The notes under the pieces are model-generated. The model ran no database searches, was not told the origin of the DNA, and saw nothing but the letters and a program-made list of their open reading frames with translations. From NCBI RefSeq assembly GCF_000717055.1, contig NZ_JNXI01000014.1, positions 310,001-374,000 on the forward strand: 64,000 bases of DNA. The letters run 5' to 3'. Source of the stretch: Streptomyces iakyrus. GTDB taxonomy: Bacteria > Actinomycetota > Actinomycetes > Streptomycetales > Streptomycetaceae. The stretch's first letter is position 1; each line of letters opens with the position of its first letter. This document shows positions 45,565 through 55,079 of this stretch, piece by piece. The position numbers were made by a program, and so were the translations under genes.

Positions 45565-47154
45565 ATGGAACCTCCCGGCCCGGCCTCGTTCGCCCGTGGC
45601 GTCCTCCTCTGGGCCGCCTTCGCCGTCCCGGCGCTCACGGCGGACCGGATCGGGCTGAACGAGCCGCGGCCCGGCTGGCAGCAGGCGGCCGGTGTGGCCG
45701 TGCTGGCCGTGGCCGTCGCCGTGTCCCGGCGGCTGCCGCCGGCCGCCTTCCTACTGGTGGCCGCCCTGGGCCTGGCCGCCGCCCCGGCCCTGTTCACCCT
45801 CTCCTACGGTCCCGCCCTCGGTGTGTGCGCGCTGCTGCTCGGGCTGCGGGCGGGCCGGGCGCGCCCCGCCGTGCTGTGCTTCGCGGCCGTCGGCTGCGCG
45901 GGCACCGCACGGATCGTGCTCACCGGCGTCGACCCGGCCCCCGAGTGGCTCGTCATGACGGGCACCCTGCTCTTCGGTTGTGTCTTCCCCTGGCTCGGCG
46001 GGCGCTACTGGCGGCAGAGCCGCGAGCTGGCCGAGGCGGGATGGCTGCGCGCCGCCCGGCTGGAGGACGAGGCCGCCCTCGCCGAGGAGCGCGCCCGGCT
46101 GCGCGAGCGGGCCCGGATCGCCCAGGACATGCACGACTCCCTCGGCCACGAGCTGAGCCTCATCGCGCTGCGCGCGGGCGCCCTCCAGGTCGCCCCCGGA
46201 CTCGGCGACGAACACCGGGCTTCGGCGGCCGACCTGCGCGCGGCCGCCGCCGACGCCACGGACCGGCTGCACCGCATCATCGGCGTCCTGCGCGAGGACG
46301 ACGACGAGCCGGTGCCGCTGTCCCCGGCCGGCGAGACCCTGGAGCAACTCGTCGCCCGCGCAGCCGAGTCGGGCCTCCCGGTGCGCTGGGAGCCGGGCGG
46401 GCGGGACCCGGCCGCCGACCCGCACGCCGCCGGTCCCGGCGAGGTCGCCGAGCGGCTGCTGCACCGCGTGGTCCGCGAGGCGCTGACCAACGCGGCACGG
46501 CACGCACCGGGCGCCCCCGTGGTCGTGGCGGTCACCGGCCGCACCGCGGGAACCTCCGTCACCGTCACCAACGGCCGCCCGACACAGGACGGTTCCCGGC
46601 CCTCGGGAGGCGGCACGGGCCTGCTCGGGCTGCGGGCGGCGGTGACCTCCGTCGGCGGCACGTTCGAGGCCGGTGCGCACGGGGAGGGCTTCCGGGTCCG
46701 GGCGTACGTCCCGGGGCAGCCGGTCGCGGTCAGGCCCGCGCGCCCGGCCCGGGCGCCGTTCACGCACGCCCGCCGCCGGGTCGCCGCCGGTCTCGGCACC
46801 GCGGCCGGGGTGGGCGTGGTGCTCGTCGGCGCCGCCTTCGGCTGGTACGCGTACGCCGAGACGCACTCGGTGCTCGAACCCGCCGCGTACGCGAAGCTCC
46901 GCCTGGGCGCCCCGGCCGCCGAGGTCGAACGGGTGCTGCCCGGACGGGACGTGAACGATCCGCCCGAGGAGCGGGCTCCGGCTCCGCCCGAGGGGGCCGA
47001 CTGCCGCTACTACCGGGCCAGCGGCGAACTCTTCGTCTCCGTCGCGCACTTCAGACTGTGCTTCGACGCCGGACGGCTGGTCGCCAAGGACGTGGTCCCC
47101 GGTGTCGGACTGTCCGGCGAAGGCCGGGAAGAGTACGAGGAGTTCGCACGATGA
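45565..47154 (+). CDS. NarL-type histidine kinase with a C-terminal extracytoplasmic domain
   Basis: A 529-residue kinase. Four to five membrane helices lie in residues 12-145; a coiled linker leads to HisKA_3 with His190 in AQDMHDSLGHELSL; the HATPase_c domain is 295-385 (EALTNAARHAPG, GTGLLGLRAAVTSV). Unusually, another membrane helix (405-430) follows the ATPase, then about 95 external residues with SVLEPAAYAKLRLGAPAAEV and CRYYRASGELFVSV, including Cys480 and Cys499. That part resembles the SmpA/BamE fold. The ATG at 45565 follows TAGCGT (45552-45557) by seven bases, fitting a leaderless mRNA. The regulator overlaps by 4 bases. Confidence 0.9.
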   Translation: MEPPGPASFARGVLLWAAFAVPALTADRIGLNEPRPGWQQAAGVAVLAVAVAVSRRLPPAAFLLVAALGLAAAPALFTLSYGPALGVCALLLGLRAGRARPAVLCFAAVGCAGTARIVLTGVDPAPEWLVMTGTLLFGCVFPWLGGRYWRQSRELAEAGWLRAARLEDEAALAEERARLRERARIAQDMHDSLGHELSLIALRAGALQVAPGLGDEHRASAADLRAAAADATDRLHRIIGVLREDDDEPVPLSPAGETLEQLVARAAESGLPVRWEPGGRDPAADPHAAGPGEVAERLLHRVVREALTNAARHAPGAPVVVAVTGRTAGTSVTVTNGRPTQDGSRPSGGGTGLLGLRAAVTSVGGTFEAGAHGEGFRVRAYVPGQPVAVRPARPARAPFTHARRRVAAGLGTAAGVGVVLVGAAFGWYAYAETHSVLEPAAYAKLRLGAPAAEVERVLPGRDVNDPPEERAPAPPEGADCRYYRASGELFVSVAHFRLCFDAGRLVAKDVVPGVGLSGEGREEYEEFAR

Positions 47155-47834
47155 GTACCGGGGACAGGAGCGGGGCGCCGATCCGTGTGCTGCTGGCCGA
47201 CGACGAGGCGGTGGTCCGGGCCGGGGTGCGCGCCATCCTGGGCAGCGGCGGCGGGACGGAGGTCGTCGCCGAGGCGGGCGACGGACGCGAGGCGGTGGAA
47301 CTGGCCCGCGCCCACCGCCCGGACGTGGCCCTGCTGGACATCCGTATGCCGCGCCTGGACGGTCTCGCGGCGGCGGAGGAGATCGTACGGACCGTGCCCG
47401 GCACGGCCGTCGCGATGCTCACCACCTTCTCCGAGGGCGCCTATGTGACCCGCGCCCTGGGCGGCGGCGCCACCGGGTTCCTGCTGAAGTCCGGAGACCC
47501 GTACGAACTCATCGCGGGCGTACGGGCGGTGGCCGCCGGCGCCGCCTTCCTCTCGCCCAAGGTGGCCCGGTACGTCATCGACGAGGGCCTCGGCGGCGGC
47601 CGCCTCACCCGCGAGGCACGGGCCCGCGCGCGGGTGACCGCCCTGAGTCCCCGCGAGCGCGAGGTGCTCGGCCTGGTCGGCGCGGGCCTGTCCAACCCGG
47701 AGATCGCCGCCCGCCTGCATCTCGTCGAGGGCACGGTGAAGGCGTACGTGAGCGCGGTGCTGGACCGGCTGGGCGTCCGCAACCGGGTGCAGGCGGCGAT
47801 CGTCGCGTACGAGGCGGGCCTGGTGGAGCCGTGA
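47151..47834 (+). CDS. LuxR/NarL-family response regulator
   Basis: A 227-residue regulator with a receiver domain (DD at 17-18, Asp63 in ALLDIRMPRLDG, Lys in LLKSGDP) and a LuxR-type helix-turn-helix (LSPREREVLGLVGAGLSNPE, IAARLHLVEGTVKAYVSAVL). Its ATG overlaps the kinase stop (ATGA), so the two are translationally coupled. Targets are unknown. Confidence 0.94.
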   Translation: MSTGDRSGAPIRVLLADDEAVVRAGVRAILGSGGGTEVVAEAGDGREAVELARAHRPDVALLDIRMPRLDGLAAAEEIVRTVPGTAVAMLTTFSEGAYVTRALGGGATGFLLKSGDPYELIAGVRAVAAGAAFLSPKVARYVIDEGLGGGRLTREARARARVTALSPREREVLGLVGAGLSNPEIAARLHLVEGTVKAYVSAVLDRLGVRNRVQAAIVAYEAGLVEP

Positions 47835-47877
47835 CCGCGGGGCGCGACGGCGCCCGTGAGCCGCGGACGAGCGCCGA

Positions 47878-47895
47878 GCGCGGCGTGCGCCGCGC
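47878..47895. terminator. short GC-rich hairpin
   Basis: GCGCGGCG (47878-47885) and CGCCGCGC (47888-47895) can pair over a very short loop between the convergent response-regulator and PAP2 genes. It is weak evidence of a shared terminator. Confidence 0.4.
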
Positions 47896-47903
47896 GTCCC
47901 GGC

Positions 47904-48545
47904 TCACCGGCGCGCGTGCGTCTCGCAGGACGGGACGGGCGCCGGGCCCGGGCCCAGCACCCACCGCACGGCCGGTGCCGACGAGGTGCGCATCGCCCCG
48001 GCCAGCCGCGTCATCGGATCCCTGCCCAGCCGTACGGCGACGAGGGCGACGAGCGTGCCGAGCGCCAACCCCGCTATGACGTCGTGCGGATAGTGCACGC
48101 CGACGAAGACCCGGGAGAACGCCATCAGCAGGGCGAGCGGGGCCGTCAGCCACAGCAGCGCGCGCCGCACCAGGGCCAGGGAGACCGCGGCGGCGCCCGC
48201 GATGGTGGCGTGGTTGGACGGGAAGGACCAGTCGCCGTGCGGCGGGCACGCGGCCAGGGACGCGGCCGCCCCGGCCACCGCACGGCACGGACGCTCTTCC
48301 GCGACAGCGGACTTGAGCGTCTCACTGCACACGTACGCCACTGCCGTGGCCAGAGGTGCAAGGGCCGCGATCGCGAACGCGCGGGGGCTGCCCCGGCGGG
48401 CACGCCACCAGGCCGTCGCGAACAGCCCGGCGAACACCAGCAGTCCGGCCTCCGTCCATATCCCGGCGCCGTGCTGTACCCAGTTCGGGGTGTCGTGGGC
48501 GAAGTCGGTGATGTCGCGGTAGAGCGCGGTGTCCTCGGAGTTCAT
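47904..48545 (-). CDS. PAP2-family membrane phosphatase
   Basis: A 213-residue membrane protein with five to six helices. The three PAP2 phosphatase motifs are present: K-x6-RP in KSAVAEERPCR, PSNHA (for PSGH), and SRVFVGVHYPHDV with the nucleophilic His and Asp. Such enzymes dephosphorylate undecaprenyl pyrophosphate or phosphatidate-type lipids. The second motif has Asn for Gly, as in several active relatives. The ATG at 48545 has TACCGT (48559-48554) eight bases upstream and no Shine-Dalgarno, fitting a near-leaderless mRNA. Confidence 0.92.
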   Translation of the reverse strand: MNSEDTALYRDITDFAHDTPNWVQHGAGIWTEAGLLVFAGLFATAWWRARRGSPRAFAIAALAPLATAVAYVCSETLKSAVAEERPCRAVAGAAASLAACPPHGDWSFPSNHATIAGAAAVSLALVRRALLWLTAPLALLMAFSRVFVGVHYPHDVIAGLALGTLVALVAVRLGRDPMTRLAGAMRTSSAPAVRWVLGPGPAPVPSCETHARR

Positions 48546-48720
48546 GGTCACGGACGGTAGGCGGTGGGCCCATACCGTCACACCCAGCGATCGTCGGGTG
48601 CCGTACCTGACGAAAGTCGGGGGTGGGGGCGGGGGTTCCGGAATGATGATCCGGAAAAGTTGTGGCTCCGAGCGGCGGGTGGGACCGGCGAACGCGTCGA
48701 TCTCTCGTATGGTTTGCGCC

Positions 48721-49566
48721 GTGGGATCTCTGCGCAATCCGGTCGGGCCGCTTCCCTCCTCCATCTACTGGCGTCGGAGGGTCGTACTGGTGTCTGTGGT
48801 CGCCGTGTTGGCGCTGCTGACCACCTGGATCGTCACGATGGGCGGGGGCGGCAAGGACGGCGACAACGGCGCCGACGGCAAGAATCCCGCGCCCTCCATC
48901 ACGCCCGGCCCGTCCAGTTCGGGCCCGGCCATCAGCCAAGCGCCCGGCGGACGCGACGAGTCGGGCGGCGGCGGTTCCGGCGGCTCGTCGTCGGGCTCCG
49001 GTGACGGCTCGGGGGACGGGTCGGGAGACGGTTCCGGCTCGGGCTCCGGCGACGGTTCCGGCTCCGGCGGCTCCGAGGGTCCGGACGGCTCCGGCGGCTC
49101 GGGGAGCGGTGTCGGCGCGGGCGGCGTCGGCGCGGGCGACACCCTGCCGGCCGGCTCCACCCTGCCCAACTGCACCGCGAGCGCGCTGAAGTTCAGCCTG
49201 CGCAGCCGGCACAACACCTACGACCCCGGGCAGACGCCCACCTTCCTGCTGACCGCCCGGAACGTCTCCGGCAGCGACTGCAAGATCGATCTCGGGCCGA
49301 AGAACGCGGTGTTCACGATCGCCCCGGCGAGCAGCGACGACGACTACTGGTCCTCTGAGGACTGCCCCAAGGCCGCCGCCCACCAGCTGTACCGGGTCGC
49401 CGCCGGCAGCGGCATCACCTACACCGTGAAGTGGGACCGCAAGCCGAGCGCCCCCGAGTGCGCCACGCCGCCGGCGGGCTCGGCCCGGGCGGGCACGTAC
49501 CTGGTGGAAGCCAAGGCTCCGGGCTTCGCGAAGGTGCAGACGTCGTTCGTGCTCTCGGCGGACTGA
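48721..49566 (+). CDS. membrane-anchored secreted protein with Gly/Ser/Asp linker
   Basis: A 281-residue protein. One N-terminal membrane helix (VVLVSVVAVLALLTTWIVTM, 21-40) is followed by a long low-complexity Gly/Ser/Asp stretch (residues 75-140, repeats of GSGDGS) and a compact C-terminal domain with four cysteines (LPNCTASALKFSL, SGSDCKIDL, SEDCPKAA, PECATPP), resembling DUF4232-like secreted domains. It is probably held at the wall with the linker spanning peptidoglycan. GTG at 48721 follows TATGGT (48708-48713) by seven bases, fitting a leaderless mRNA. Function unknown. Confidence 0.85.
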   Translation: MGSLRNPVGPLPSSIYWRRRVVLVSVVAVLALLTTWIVTMGGGGKDGDNGADGKNPAPSITPGPSSSGPAISQAPGGRDESGGGGSGGSSSGSGDGSGDGSGDGSGSGSGDGSGSGGSEGPDGSGGSGSGVGAGGVGAGDTLPAGSTLPNCTASALKFSLRSRHNTYDPGQTPTFLLTARNVSGSDCKIDLGPKNAVFTIAPASSDDDYWSSEDCPKAAAHQLYRVAAGSGITYTVKWDRKPSAPECATPPAGSARAGTYLVEAKAPGFAKVQTSFVLSAD

Positions 49567-49580
49567 CGCCGGAGACACCC

Positions 49581-49612
49581 GAGGGCGGTACCCCTGGCCG
49601 GGTACCGCCCTC
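49581..49612. terminator. bidirectional hairpin
   Basis: A perfect 13-bp stem (49581-49593 with 49600-49612) closes a 6-base loop between the convergent secreted-protein gene (stop 49566) and disA (stop 49640). Confidence 0.85.
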
Positions 49613-49639
49613 AGCCGTTCCAGCCGATGTCCGTACGCG

Positions 49640-50764
49640 TCAGACGTACCGCTCCAGGATCGACGACTCCGCCAGCCGCGACAGCCCCTCGCGGACGCTG
49701 CGCGCCCTCGCCTCGCCCACGCCGTCCACCGTCTGCAGGTCGTCGACGCTCGCGGCGAGCAGCTTCTGCAGCCCGCCGAAGTGCTCGACGAGGCGGTCGA
49801 TGATCGCGCCGGGGAGCCGGGGCACCTTGGCGAGGAGACGGTACCCGCGCGGAGAGACCGCCGAGTCCAGTGTCTCGGGCGCGCCGGTGTAGCCCAACGC
49901 CCGGGCCACCGTGGACAGTTCGAGCAGCTCGGCATGGGTGAGGGCGTCGAGTTCGGCGAGGGCCTGGTCGACCGTGCGGGAGCGCTTGGCCGTGGGCTCG
50001 GGGACGTAATCCCGCACGACCAGCTCGCGCTCGGGCTCCACGCCCGCGATCAGCTCGTCGAGCTGGAGGGCCAGCAGCCGGCCGTCCGTGCCCAGCTCCA
50101 CCACGTACTCGGCGATCTCCGTGGCGATGCGGCGGACCATCTCCAGGCGCTGGGCGACCGCCGAGACGTCCCGGACGGTCACCAGGTCCTCGATCTCCAG
50201 CGCCGACAGCGTGCCCGCGACCTCGTCGAGGCGGAGCTTGTAGCGCTCCAGAGTGGCGAGCGCCTGGTTGGCGCGGGACAGGATCGCCGCCGAGTCCTCC
50301 AGGACGCGGCGCTGTCCGTCGACGTACAGGGCGATCAGCCGCATCGACTGGGAGACGGAGACCACCGGGAAGCCGACCTGCTTGCTGACGCGGTCGGCGG
50401 TGCGGTGCCGGGTACCCGTCTCCTCCGTCGGGATCGTCGGGTCCGGGACCAGCTGCACGCCCGCGCGCAGGATCTTCGACAGGTCCGAGGACAGCACGAT
50501 GCCGCCGTCCAGCTTGCACAGCTCGCGCAGCCGGGTCGCGGTGAACTCGACGTCCAGCACGAAACCGCCGCTGCACAGCGCCTCGACCGTCTTGTCGGAG
50601 CCGAGCACGATGAGACCGCCGGTGTTGCCGCGCAGGACGCGCTCCAGGCCGTCACGCAGGGCGGTGCCCGGTGCCACGGCGCTCAGGGAGGCGCGCATCA
50701 GGCCATCGGTACCGGCACTCCCACCGGACTTTCCGGGAGCTGATGCCCGGTCGTTGGCTGCCAC
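49640..50764 (-). CDS. disA: DisA, c-di-AMP synthase and DNA scanning protein
   Basis: A 374-residue protein that makes cyclic di-AMP from two ATP and binds branched DNA. The diadenylate cyclase domain fills residues 25-150: Asp86 in LDGGIVL and Arg119-His120-Arg121 in GTRHRTA are the catalytic motifs. The usual DGA reads DGG here. A helical linker leads to C-terminal helix-hairpin-helix repeats ([40 protein letters not shown]). GTG at 50764 has a strong ribosome site (GGAGGAG). radA lies directly upstream on the same strand with an 80-base gap. Confidence 0.95.
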   Translation of the reverse strand: MAANDRASAPGKSGGSAGTDGLMRASLSAVAPGTALRDGLERVLRGNTGGLIVLGSDKTVEALCSGGFVLDVEFTATRLRELCKLDGGIVLSSDLSKILRAGVQLVPDPTIPTEETGTRHRTADRVSKQVGFPVVSVSQSMRLIALYVDGQRRVLEDSAAILSRANQALATLERYKLRLDEVAGTLSALEIEDLVTVRDVSAVAQRLEMVRRIATEIAEYVVELGTDGRLLALQLDELIAGVEPERELVVRDYVPEPTAKRSRTVDQALAELDALTHAELLELSTVARALGYTGAPETLDSAVSPRGYRLLAKVPRLPGAIIDRLVEHFGGLQKLLAASVDDLQTVDGVGEARARSVREGLSRLAESSILERYV

Positions 50765-50844
50765 TGCACTCCTCCGGTCGCAGGTTCTGGGCGCCCCCGT
50801 GTCGCGCGCTCGGTTCGCACGGACGGGCGAGACCAGGGCAAAGT

Positions 50845-52254
50845 CTACCGGCGACCCTCCTCGTCCCGTGGGGCCTCTCTGCGACGGGAGCGGGGGAGGA
50901 CCCGCAGAGCGTCCCCTATGTCCGCGACTTCCAGGACCTTCATGCCCGCCGGAACCTTGCCCGGATCGGCCGGTACCAGGGCATGTGTGAAGCCCAGACG
51001 GTGGGCTTCGGCCAGTCTGCGCTGCACGCCCGTGACGCGTCTCACCTCGCCCGCGAGGCCCACTTCGCCGATCGCGACGAGGTTCTTGGGGAGAGGTGTG
51101 TCACTCGCCGCGCTCGCCAGGGCCAGGGCGACGGCCAGGTCGGCGGCCGGCTCCGACAGCTTCACCCCGCCGACCGTCGCGGAGTAGATGTCCCTTTTGC
51201 CCAAGGCGCTGATCCGGCCCCGCTGTTCCAGCACCGCCAGCATCATCGAGACGCGGGAGGTCTCCAGGCCCGAGGTGGTGCGGCGCGGGGAGGGGATCTG
51301 GGAGTCGACCGTGAGCGCCTGGACCTCGGCGACCAGCGGGCGGCGGCCTTCGAGGGTGACGGTCAGGCAGGTGCCCGGGACCGGTTCGGCCCGGCGGGTC
51401 AGGAAGAGTCCGCTCGGGTCGGCGAGACCTGTGATGCCCTCGTCGTGCAGCTCGAAGCAGCCGACCTCGTCGGTGGTGCCGTAGCGGTTCTTGACGCCGC
51501 GCACCAGGCGCAGGCGGGCGTGCCGGTCGCCCTCGAAATGCAGGACGACGTCCACGAGGTGCTCCAGCAGGCGGGGGCCCGCGATCGCGCCGTCCTTGGT
51601 GACGTGGCCCACGAGCAGCGTGGACATGCCGCGTTCCTTGGAGGCCCGGATGAGCGCCCCGGCGACCTCCCGCACCTGGGCCATGCCGCCGGGTGCGCCG
51701 TCGATCTCCGGGGACGCGACCGTCTGCACCGAGTCCATGATCAGCAGCGACGGCTTCACCGCGTCCAAGTGGCCGAGCACCGCGGCCAGATCCGTCTCGG
51801 CCGCGAGGTACAGGTGGTCGTCGATGGCGCCGATGCGGTCGGCGCGCAGCCGGACCTGGCTCGCCGACTCCTCGCCCGTGACGTACAGGGTGCGGTGCTC
51901 GTCGCTCGCGGACTTGGCCGCCACGTCGAGCAGGAGCGTCGACTTGCCGACGCCCGGCTCGCCCGCGACCAGCACCACCGCGCCGGGGACCAGACCGCCG
52001 CCGAGCACGCGGTCCAGCTCGGGGACGCCGGTGGGGCGGGCGGTGGCCTGGCGGCCGTCCACCTGGCCGATGGGCAGGGCGGAGGTGGTGACCCGGCCCG
52101 GGGCCGTCGTCCGCACCGCGGGCGTGCCGTACTCCTCGACCGTCCCCCAGGCCTGGCACTCGGGGCAGCGGCCGAGCCACTTCGCCGTCTGCCAGCCGCA
52201 CTCCGTGCAGCGGTAGGACGGTCGGTCCTTGGTGGTCTTCGTACGGGCAGCCAT
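50845..52254 (-). CDS. radA: RadA, DNA branch-migration ATPase
   Basis: A 469-residue RecA-like protein for recombinational repair. The N-terminal zinc finger has Cys16, Cys19, Cys30 and Cys33 (CTECG, CPECQ); Walker A is GEPGVGKS at 98-105; the RadA-specific motif reads KNRYG where most have KNRFG; the C-terminal Lon-like domain contains [20 protein letters not shown]. The ATG at 52254 follows TACGGT (52267-52262) by seven bases and lacks a Shine-Dalgarno, fitting a leaderless mRNA. DisA is next downstream; in Bacillus RadA restrains DisA activity, so the pairing is meaningful. Confidence 0.95.
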   Translation of the reverse strand: MAARTKTTKDRPSYRCTECGWQTAKWLGRCPECQAWGTVEEYGTPAVRTTAPGRVTTSALPIGQVDGRQATARPTGVPELDRVLGGGLVPGAVVLVAGEPGVGKSTLLLDVAAKSASDEHRTLYVTGEESASQVRLRADRIGAIDDHLYLAAETDLAAVLGHLDAVKPSLLIMDSVQTVASPEIDGAPGGMAQVREVAGALIRASKERGMSTLLVGHVTKDGAIAGPRLLEHLVDVVLHFEGDRHARLRLVRGVKNRYGTTDEVGCFELHDEGITGLADPSGLFLTRRAEPVPGTCLTVTLEGRRPLVAEVQALTVDSQIPSPRRTTSGLETSRVSMMLAVLEQRGRISALGKRDIYSATVGGVKLSEPAADLAVALALASAASDTPLPKNLVAIGEVGLAGEVRRVTGVQRRLAEAHRLGFTHALVPADPGKVPAGMKVLEVADIGDALRVLPRSRRREAPRDEEGRR

Positions 52255-52451
52255 GGACGGAACCGTAGCCGCAGCCACTGACATCGCGCGGACCGGCCGA
52301 GGGCGGCCACCTGCGCGCCAGGGGTCCGCCACCCCCCGCCAGCGGCGGAACCACCGGTTCATGTCCCCGATTGAGGGATCGTTTCACCCGTACGGATTAA
52401 ATGTGCTCAAGCCGCCTGAAGGTGCCACTCCCGGCCCCCTACGGTCGCCGA

Positions 52452-54182
52452 ATGATGAGCAGTACTCCGGAGATCTCGACCCGCTCGACCGGCACGGCCG
52501 GTGCACACCGGGCGCACCGGGAAGCGCGTGACCGCGGGGCGGCGCGCACGCTGGCGCAGCGGCCGCCCGCGCGCTACGAGCCCTACCTGGACGGCCTGTT
52601 CACCTACTGCCTGTCCGTGCTGTGCGACCACGAGGCCGCGACCGCCGCCCTGGGCGACGTCCTCGCCCTCGCCGAACGCCGGAGCCGGCACCTCCCCCAG
52701 GCACCCGAGGACCGCAGGGCCTGGATGTACGCACTGGCCCGCTGGGCGTGCCTGCGCAAGCTGGCCGAGGCCAAGCAGAAACGTCAGAGCAGCCATGCCG
52801 CGGGCCGCGCCGACCGGCAGCGCGCCGGCCGTCCGGCCGCCCCGGCCCCGTCCGAGGAGGTCCAGGAGCGGCGCCGTCGTGAACTGGCCCTGCTGGCCTG
52901 GCCGGAAGCCGCCGGCACCACCCCGGAGCAGCGGGAGGCGCTCGAACTGGCCGTGCGCCACCACCTCGCCGCCCGCGAGGTGGCCGCCGTCCTCGGCATG
53001 GACCCGGCCGCCGCCCGTGATCTGCTCGCCTCCGCCGCCTGCGAGGTGGAACGCACGCGTGCGGCCCTCGCCGTGGTGGAGACCCGGGCGTGTCCGAGCG
53101 TCGCGCACCTCGCCGGCGATGACCGGCTCGTGCTCGGCACGGCCCTGCGGGCCGAACTCGTCCGGCACGTCGACGACTGTCCGCGCTGCCGCCGCACCGC
53201 CGAGCGCGCCATCCCCGGCCGCTGGCCCGGCACCAGCGTCACCCCCGCCGAACTGCCCGTCCTGCCGGCTCCCCGGGCGGCCCTGTACGTCGCGATGACC
53301 CACCACCCGCGCGCGCGGGGCGCCGCACCCCGCTTCGACCGGCGCGGCTTCCCGATGGACCCCAAGGACCACGCCGCCCGCCGGGACCGCCTCCGCGCGC
53401 GTGCCGTCACCACGACCGTCGTCGCCACCGTCGTGGCCGCCCCCGTGCTGGCCCTGTGGGCCGCCTACCGCGGCACCCCGGTCGGGGAGGGCCAGGACGG
53501 CCGCTCGGCCTCCGCGCGCGAGGCGGACGACCCGTTCGGCCTGGACGGCGAGATGGCGGGCGGCGGCTACGAGAACACCGGCAACGCGAGCACCCGGCCC
53601 GGCCCGCGCTTCGGCGAGGACGGCAAGGCCGACGTCTCCGTCGAGGTCATCGGCGTCGCCGGCGCCGGCCGCGAGACCGCCCTGGAGGTCACGGCCGACA
53701 ACAGCGGCGACACCACCCTCGTCACCCTCACCGCCACCGGCCCGGCCCCGGTCCGCTGGTCCGCGTCCACGGGCGCCCACTGGCTCTACCTCAGCCGGTC
53801 CTCGGGAACGCTCAGGCCCGGCGAGTCGTTGACGATCAAGGTGTACGTCGACCACCTGCGGGAGCCCGCCGGCCCCTGGCGCGCGCAGGTGGCGGTCGCA
53901 CCCGTGGGCGCCGTCGTGCACATCGAGGGCTACGGCGCCGCGCCCAGCCCCTCCGGCCCCGGCCCGGGCCCGGGCCCCCGTCCCGGCGGGCCGGGCGACC
54001 CGACTCCGACCCAGCCCGACCCGACGCCCACGCCCTCCGCCCCGGACCCGACGCCGACCACCCCGCCTCCGTCGGCCGACCCGGACCCCACGCCCACGCC
54101 GACGGACCCCGGCCCGACCGACTCAGAGGGCTCGACGCCACCGCCTTCGGACAGCGGCGACCCGAGCCCGGCCACGTCTTAG
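52452..54182 (+). CDS. sigma70-like/zinc-finger/TM/BACON fusion protein
   Basis: A 576-residue single protein. Residues 41-110 look like a degenerate sigma region 2 (LFTYCLSVLCDHEAATAAL, WMYALARWACLRKLAEAKQK); 155-205 like region 4 (TTPEQREALELAVRHHLAAR, EVAAVLGMDPAAARDLLASA); Cys214 and H239-x3-C243-x2-C246 (HVDDCPRC) form a ZAS-like anti-sigma zinc motif. Residues 318-338 are one membrane helix, 395-495 a BACON-like external domain (VRWSASTGAHWLYLSRSSGT), and 498-576 a Pro/Thr/Asp tail. The layout resembles ECF groups with fused anti-sigma and sensor parts. The ATG at 52452 follows TACGGT (52440-52445) by six bases. Whether the sigma part still binds DNA is unclear. Confidence 0.85.
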   Translation: MMSSTPEISTRSTGTAGAHRAHREARDRGAARTLAQRPPARYEPYLDGLFTYCLSVLCDHEAATAALGDVLALAERRSRHLPQAPEDRRAWMYALARWACLRKLAEAKQKRQSSHAAGRADRQRAGRPAAPAPSEEVQERRRRELALLAWPEAAGTTPEQREALELAVRHHLAAREVAAVLGMDPAAARDLLASAACEVERTRAALAVVETRACPSVAHLAGDDRLVLGTALRAELVRHVDDCPRCRRTAERAIPGRWPGTSVTPAELPVLPAPRAALYVAMTHHPRARGAAPRFDRRGFPMDPKDHAARRDRLRARAVTTTVVATVVAAPVLALWAAYRGTPVGEGQDGRSASAREADDPFGLDGEMAGGGYENTGNASTRPGPRFGEDGKADVSVEVIGVAGAGRETALEVTADNSGDTTLVTLTATGPAPVRWSASTGAHWLYLSRSSGTLRPGESLTIKVYVDHLREPAGPWRAQVAVAPVGAVVHIEGYGAAPSPSGPGPGPGPRPGGPGDPTPTQPDPTPTPSAPDPTPTTPPPSADPDPTPTPTDPGPTDSEGSTPPPSDSGDPSPATS

Positions 54183-54186
54183 GGCC

Positions 54187-54996
54187 TCAGGCCACCGGAG
54201 GCACGGGGTCCGCGGGATGCGGAGCCAGCAGCGGCAACTGCGACGCCAGCCGCTCCTCGCACAGCTCGACCAGCCGGTCGTAGCCGGCCTTGCCCATCAG
54301 CTCGATCAGCTCGGGCCGGTAGGAGACGTACACGGGATCGCCCGCGCCGTGCGCCGAGGTCGCCGACGTGCACCACCAGTGCAGGTCGTGGCCGCCCGGG
54401 CCCCAGCCGCGGCGGTCGTACTCACCGATCGACACCTGCAGCACGCGCGTGTCGTCCGGCCGGTCGATCCACTCGTACGTCCGCCGCACCGGCAGCTGCC
54501 AGCAGACGTCCGGCTTGGTCTCCAGCGGCTCGCGGCCCTCCTTCACGGCGAGGATGTGCAGCGAGCAGCCCATGCCGCCCTTGAAGCCGGGCCGGTTCTG
54601 GAAGATGCACGAACCCTGGAAGGGCCGCGTCTGCCGCTCCCCGTCCTCGTCCTCGGAGACCCAGCCGTTCCGCGTGCCCTCGGCGTGGTGCTGCCAGAGG
54701 TCCGGCGTGAGCCTGGCCACATGCTCGGCGACGCGCTTCTCGTCGTCCTCGTCGGAGAAGTGGGCACCCAACGTGCAGCACCCGTCATCCGCGCGGCCCG
54801 CCTGGATGCCCTGGCAGCCGCTGCCGAAGATGCAGTTCCAGCGAGAGGTCAGCCATGTCAGATCGCAGCGGAACACCTGCTCGTCGTCCGCCGGATCGGG
54901 AAACTCCACCCACGCGCGAGCGAAGTCGAGGCCCTTCTCGTCGGGTTCCACGACGCCCGGTGATTTGTCGCGCTTCGCCTTTTTCGTCTTTGGCAC
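54187..54996 (-). CDS. Cys-rich conserved protein, unknown
   Basis: A 269-residue cytosolic-looking protein with a Lys-rich N-terminus ([10 protein letters not shown]) and eight or more cysteines in clusters: [20 protein letters not shown], then [34 protein letters not shown] and WWCTSATS. Cys spacing suggests an Fe-S or zinc site. It is conserved among actinobacteria as I recall, without known function. GTG at 54996 follows TACCCT (55008-55003) by six bases, a leaderless pattern, and it diverges from the Ppx/GppA gene 83 bases away. Confidence 0.8.
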   Translation of the reverse strand: MPKTKKAKRDKSPGVVEPDEKGLDFARAWVEFPDPADDEQVFRCDLTWLTSRWNCIFGSGCQGIQAGRADDGCCTLGAHFSDEDDEKRVAEHVARLTPDLWQHHAEGTRNGWVSEDEDGERQTRPFQGSCIFQNRPGFKGGMGCSLHILAVKEGREPLETKPDVCWQLPVRRTYEWIDRPDDTRVLQVSIGEYDRRGWGPGGHDLHWWCTSATSAHGAGDPVYVSYRPELIELMGKAGYDRLVELCEERLASQLPLLAPHPADPVPPVA

Positions 54997-55079
54997 GAGT
55001 CCAGGGTACGGGCCCCGGTGCGGGCCTCATACCCCCACCGAGGGCGGCGGACGGCCCGGTGGGCAGTAGCGTGCCGTAC

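Noticed and set aside
48960..49130. Gly/Ser/Asp-coding tandem DNA repeats
   Set aside because: They encode the linker of the secreted protein at 48721 and are explained as coding low complexity, not as an independent element.
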